From assembly GCA_024642765.1 (NCBI GenBank), contig JAHEAM010000147.1, positions 1 to 8,615 of the forward strand: 8,615 nt of DNA, written 5' to 3'. Both the position numbers and the translations under genes were made by a program. Positions 7,074 to 8,615 of the stretch are shown here, piece by piece. The stretch's first letter is position 1; every line of letters starts with the position of its first letter. The stretch comes from Planctomycetaceae bacterium. GTDB taxonomy: Bacteria; Planctomycetota; Planctomycetia; Pirellulales; Pirellulaceae. The notes below the pieces were generated by a model. The model ran no database searches and was not told the origin of the DNA. It worked only from the letters and a program-made list of their open reading frames with translations.

Positions 7074-8615
7074 ATGCGTAAACTCGACCGCAAACTGATT
7101 CGCGACCTTTGGCAAACGAAAGGCCAAGTTGTTGCCATCATGCTCGTGATTGCGGCAGGTGTCGCGACGTATGTGATGTCAATGTGCGCCTACAAGTCGC
7201 TTGTATCGAGCAAAGACTACTTTTATCGTGAATATCGATTTGCGGATGTTTTTTCAGGTGCTCGGCGTGTTCCGAGTTCGATCGAGCCACGTATCAAGGC
7301 ATTGACGGGCATATCATCCGTTGAAACGCGGTTGCAATTCGATGTGTTGATCAACGTGCCAGAAATGACTGAGCCGGCGACAGCGCGATTGATCTCACTT
7401 CCCGAATCTGGCGAAAGTCGCCTTAACAAGCTTTACTTGCGGCGCGGGCGAATGATGATCCCAGGCCGTGCAGGTGAAGTCGTCGTGTCGGAACGATTCG
7501 CCCAAGTGCACAACTTCGTTACCGGTGACACTGTCAGCGCGATTATTAACGGCAAACGCCAAACGCTGACAATCGTTGGTGTGGTTCTTTCGCCAGAATA
7601 TGTACTTCAGATTCAGCCAGGCAGTATCTTTCCCGATGATCGACGGTTCGGAGTTTTCTGGATCAACCAACGCGATCTTGAAGCTGCGTTTGACATGACC
7701 GGCGCCTTTAACAACGTCGCGCTGAAGGTGGCGCGAGACGCAAACATTGTCGAGGTAATCGACAAGCTGGACGCTTTACTGAAACCCTTTGGAAGCGTGG
7801 GTGCTTATGATCGCGAAGACCAAATTTCGCATCGCTATTTAATGGATGAAATGAATGGGTTGCGTGGAATGGCAATCGTGGCACCAGCAATTTTCTTGTC
7901 AGTTGCCGCATTTCTGCTCAATATCGTGATCTCGAGAATCATTAGCAAACAACGGGAGCAAATAGCTGCGTTAAAAGCGTTTGGCTATACCAGTTACGAA
8001 GTCGGCTTTCATTATCTGCATTTTGTTTTGATTATCTCGATTTCTGGAACGGTCATGGGGATGTTGGCCGGTTTTTGGCTGGCCAGCAACATGACAAAAA
8101 TCTATCAGGAGTTCTATAAATTTCCGGTGCTCGAGTTTCGAGTCGATGGATTAGCTGTCGTTCTGTCTTTTTTGTTGACTTCTGCTGCTGCAGTTTTGGG
8201 GACTTGGTATTCGGTCCGCAACGCTATCAAGCTACCGCCGGCCGAAGCAATGCGACCTGAACCGCCGACCAGTTTCAAGCCAACCCTGCTCGAGAAGTTG
8301 TTTCCGTCCAATTGGTTACCAACCGAATTACGAATCGTCGTTCGCAATGTTGCTCGTAAACCGATCAAGGCAACTTTGGCGGTGGTCGGCATCTCAATGG
8401 CTGTCGCAATTATGATCCTCGGGAATTTCTCGATCGATTCGCTTGATTATATGTTGGACTTTCAATTCGAAAAAGCGCAACGTCAGGATTTGACCGTTAG
8501 CTTTGTACAACCAGCAACGGCAGGCGTGGTGTATGAGATTGCTGACTTGCCTGGAGTGCTGGACAGCGAAGCCATTCGCGTGGTTGCGACTCGGTTGCAT
8601 TTCAAGCAGCGGTCC
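7074..8615 (+). CDS. ABC transporter permease with FtsX domains, N-terminal part (runs off the window)
   Basis: The frame opens at ATG 7074 (MRKLDRKLIRDLWQTKGQVV) and stays open for 514 codons to the window end. An in-frame TGA at 7059-7061 and the lack of other starts fix this ATG. Residues about 21-38 form the first membrane segment (VVAIMLVIAAGVATYVMS). A large extracytoplasmic domain follows, at about 40-260. The first FtsX domain has membrane segments at about 263-285 (MAIVAPAIFLSVAAFLLNIVI), 312-337 and 358-380. The coupling-helix region SKQREQIAALKAFGYTSYEV at about 289-308 should contact the ATPase. A further segment at about 431-450 (ATLAVVGISMAVAIMILG) begins the second half, and a second periplasmic domain starts before the cut. 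Family members are about 780-850 residues, so roughly a third is missing. It pairs with the ATPase upstream. A HlyD-like adaptor gene commonly follows in such operons but lies beyond this window. Confidence 0.92.
   Translation, partial: MRKLDRKLIRDLWQTKGQVVAIMLVIAAGVATYVMSMCAYKSLVSSKDYFYREYRFADVFSGARRVPSSIEPRIKALTGISSVETRLQFDVLINVPEMTEPATARLISLPESGESRLNKLYLRRGRMMIPGRAGEVVVSERFAQVHNFVTGDTVSAIINGKRQTLTIVGVVLSPEYVLQIQPGSIFPDDRRFGVFWINQRDLEAAFDMTGAFNNVALKVARDANIVEVIDKLDALLKPFGSVGAYDREDQISHRYLMDEMNGLRGMAIVAPAIFLSVAAFLLNIVISRIISKQREQIAALKAFGYTSYEVGFHYLHFVLIISISGTVMGMLAGFWLASNMTKIYQEFYKFPVLEFRVDGLAVVLSFLLTSAAAVLGTWYSVRNAIKLPPAEAMRPEPPTSFKPTLLEKLFPSNWLPTELRIVVRNVARKPIKATLAVVGISMAVAIMILGNFSIDSLDYMLDFQFEKAQRQDLTVSFVQPATAGVVYEIADLPGVLDSEAIRVVATRLHFKQRS

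Noticed and set aside
6779..7141. 120-codon minus-strand frame across the ATPase/permease junction
   Set aside because: It is antisense to clear ABC motifs and to the permease start, has no recognisable domain and no sign of its own ribosome binding site.

Overview
The window looks like a chromosomal segment of a planctomycete, probably from the Pirellulaceae or a relative. The evidence is a protein joining planctomycete cytochrome domains PSCyt1, PSCyt2 (DUF1549) and PSD1 (DUF1553), followed directly by a DUF1501 protein. This pair is greatly expanded in that phylum. Base composition is roughly balanced by eye, and Shine-Dalgarno signals are weak or absent before several genes. The genus cannot be fixed from the sequence.

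Layout: (1) 1-390, minus strand: the first 130 codons of an exported BNR/sortilin-type beta-propeller protein, cut by the window edge. (2) 391-767: a divergent intergenic region with no firm promoter, containing a 56-codon reading frame of doubtful status that lies in frame with the next gene. (3) 768-4610, plus strand: a 1280-residue secreted protein with two CxxCH haem-attachment motifs and a large central insert of two beta-rich modules. (4) 4669-6099, plus strand: a Tat-exported DUF1501 protein of the alkaline phosphatase/sulfatase-like fold. (5) 6100-6277: an intergenic gap with a small dyad. (6) 6278-7003 and 7074-8615 (open at the window end), plus strand: the ATPase and the two-FtsX-domain permease of a MacB/AttE-like ABC transporter.

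Genes 3 and 4 almost certainly form an operon, 58 bases apart. Their products should meet outside the cytoplasmic membrane, one arriving unfolded by Sec with haem added afterwards and the other folded by Tat. The reaction they carry out is not established for these families. The ABC pair appears to be a separate unit. Such exporters usually work with a periplasmic adaptor encoded nearby, which would lie beyond the window.

There are no RNA genes, mobile elements, CRISPR arrays or defence genes here. The least explained object is the composite cytochrome/DUF1501 pair. It is a known association of unknown function rather than a clearly new system.
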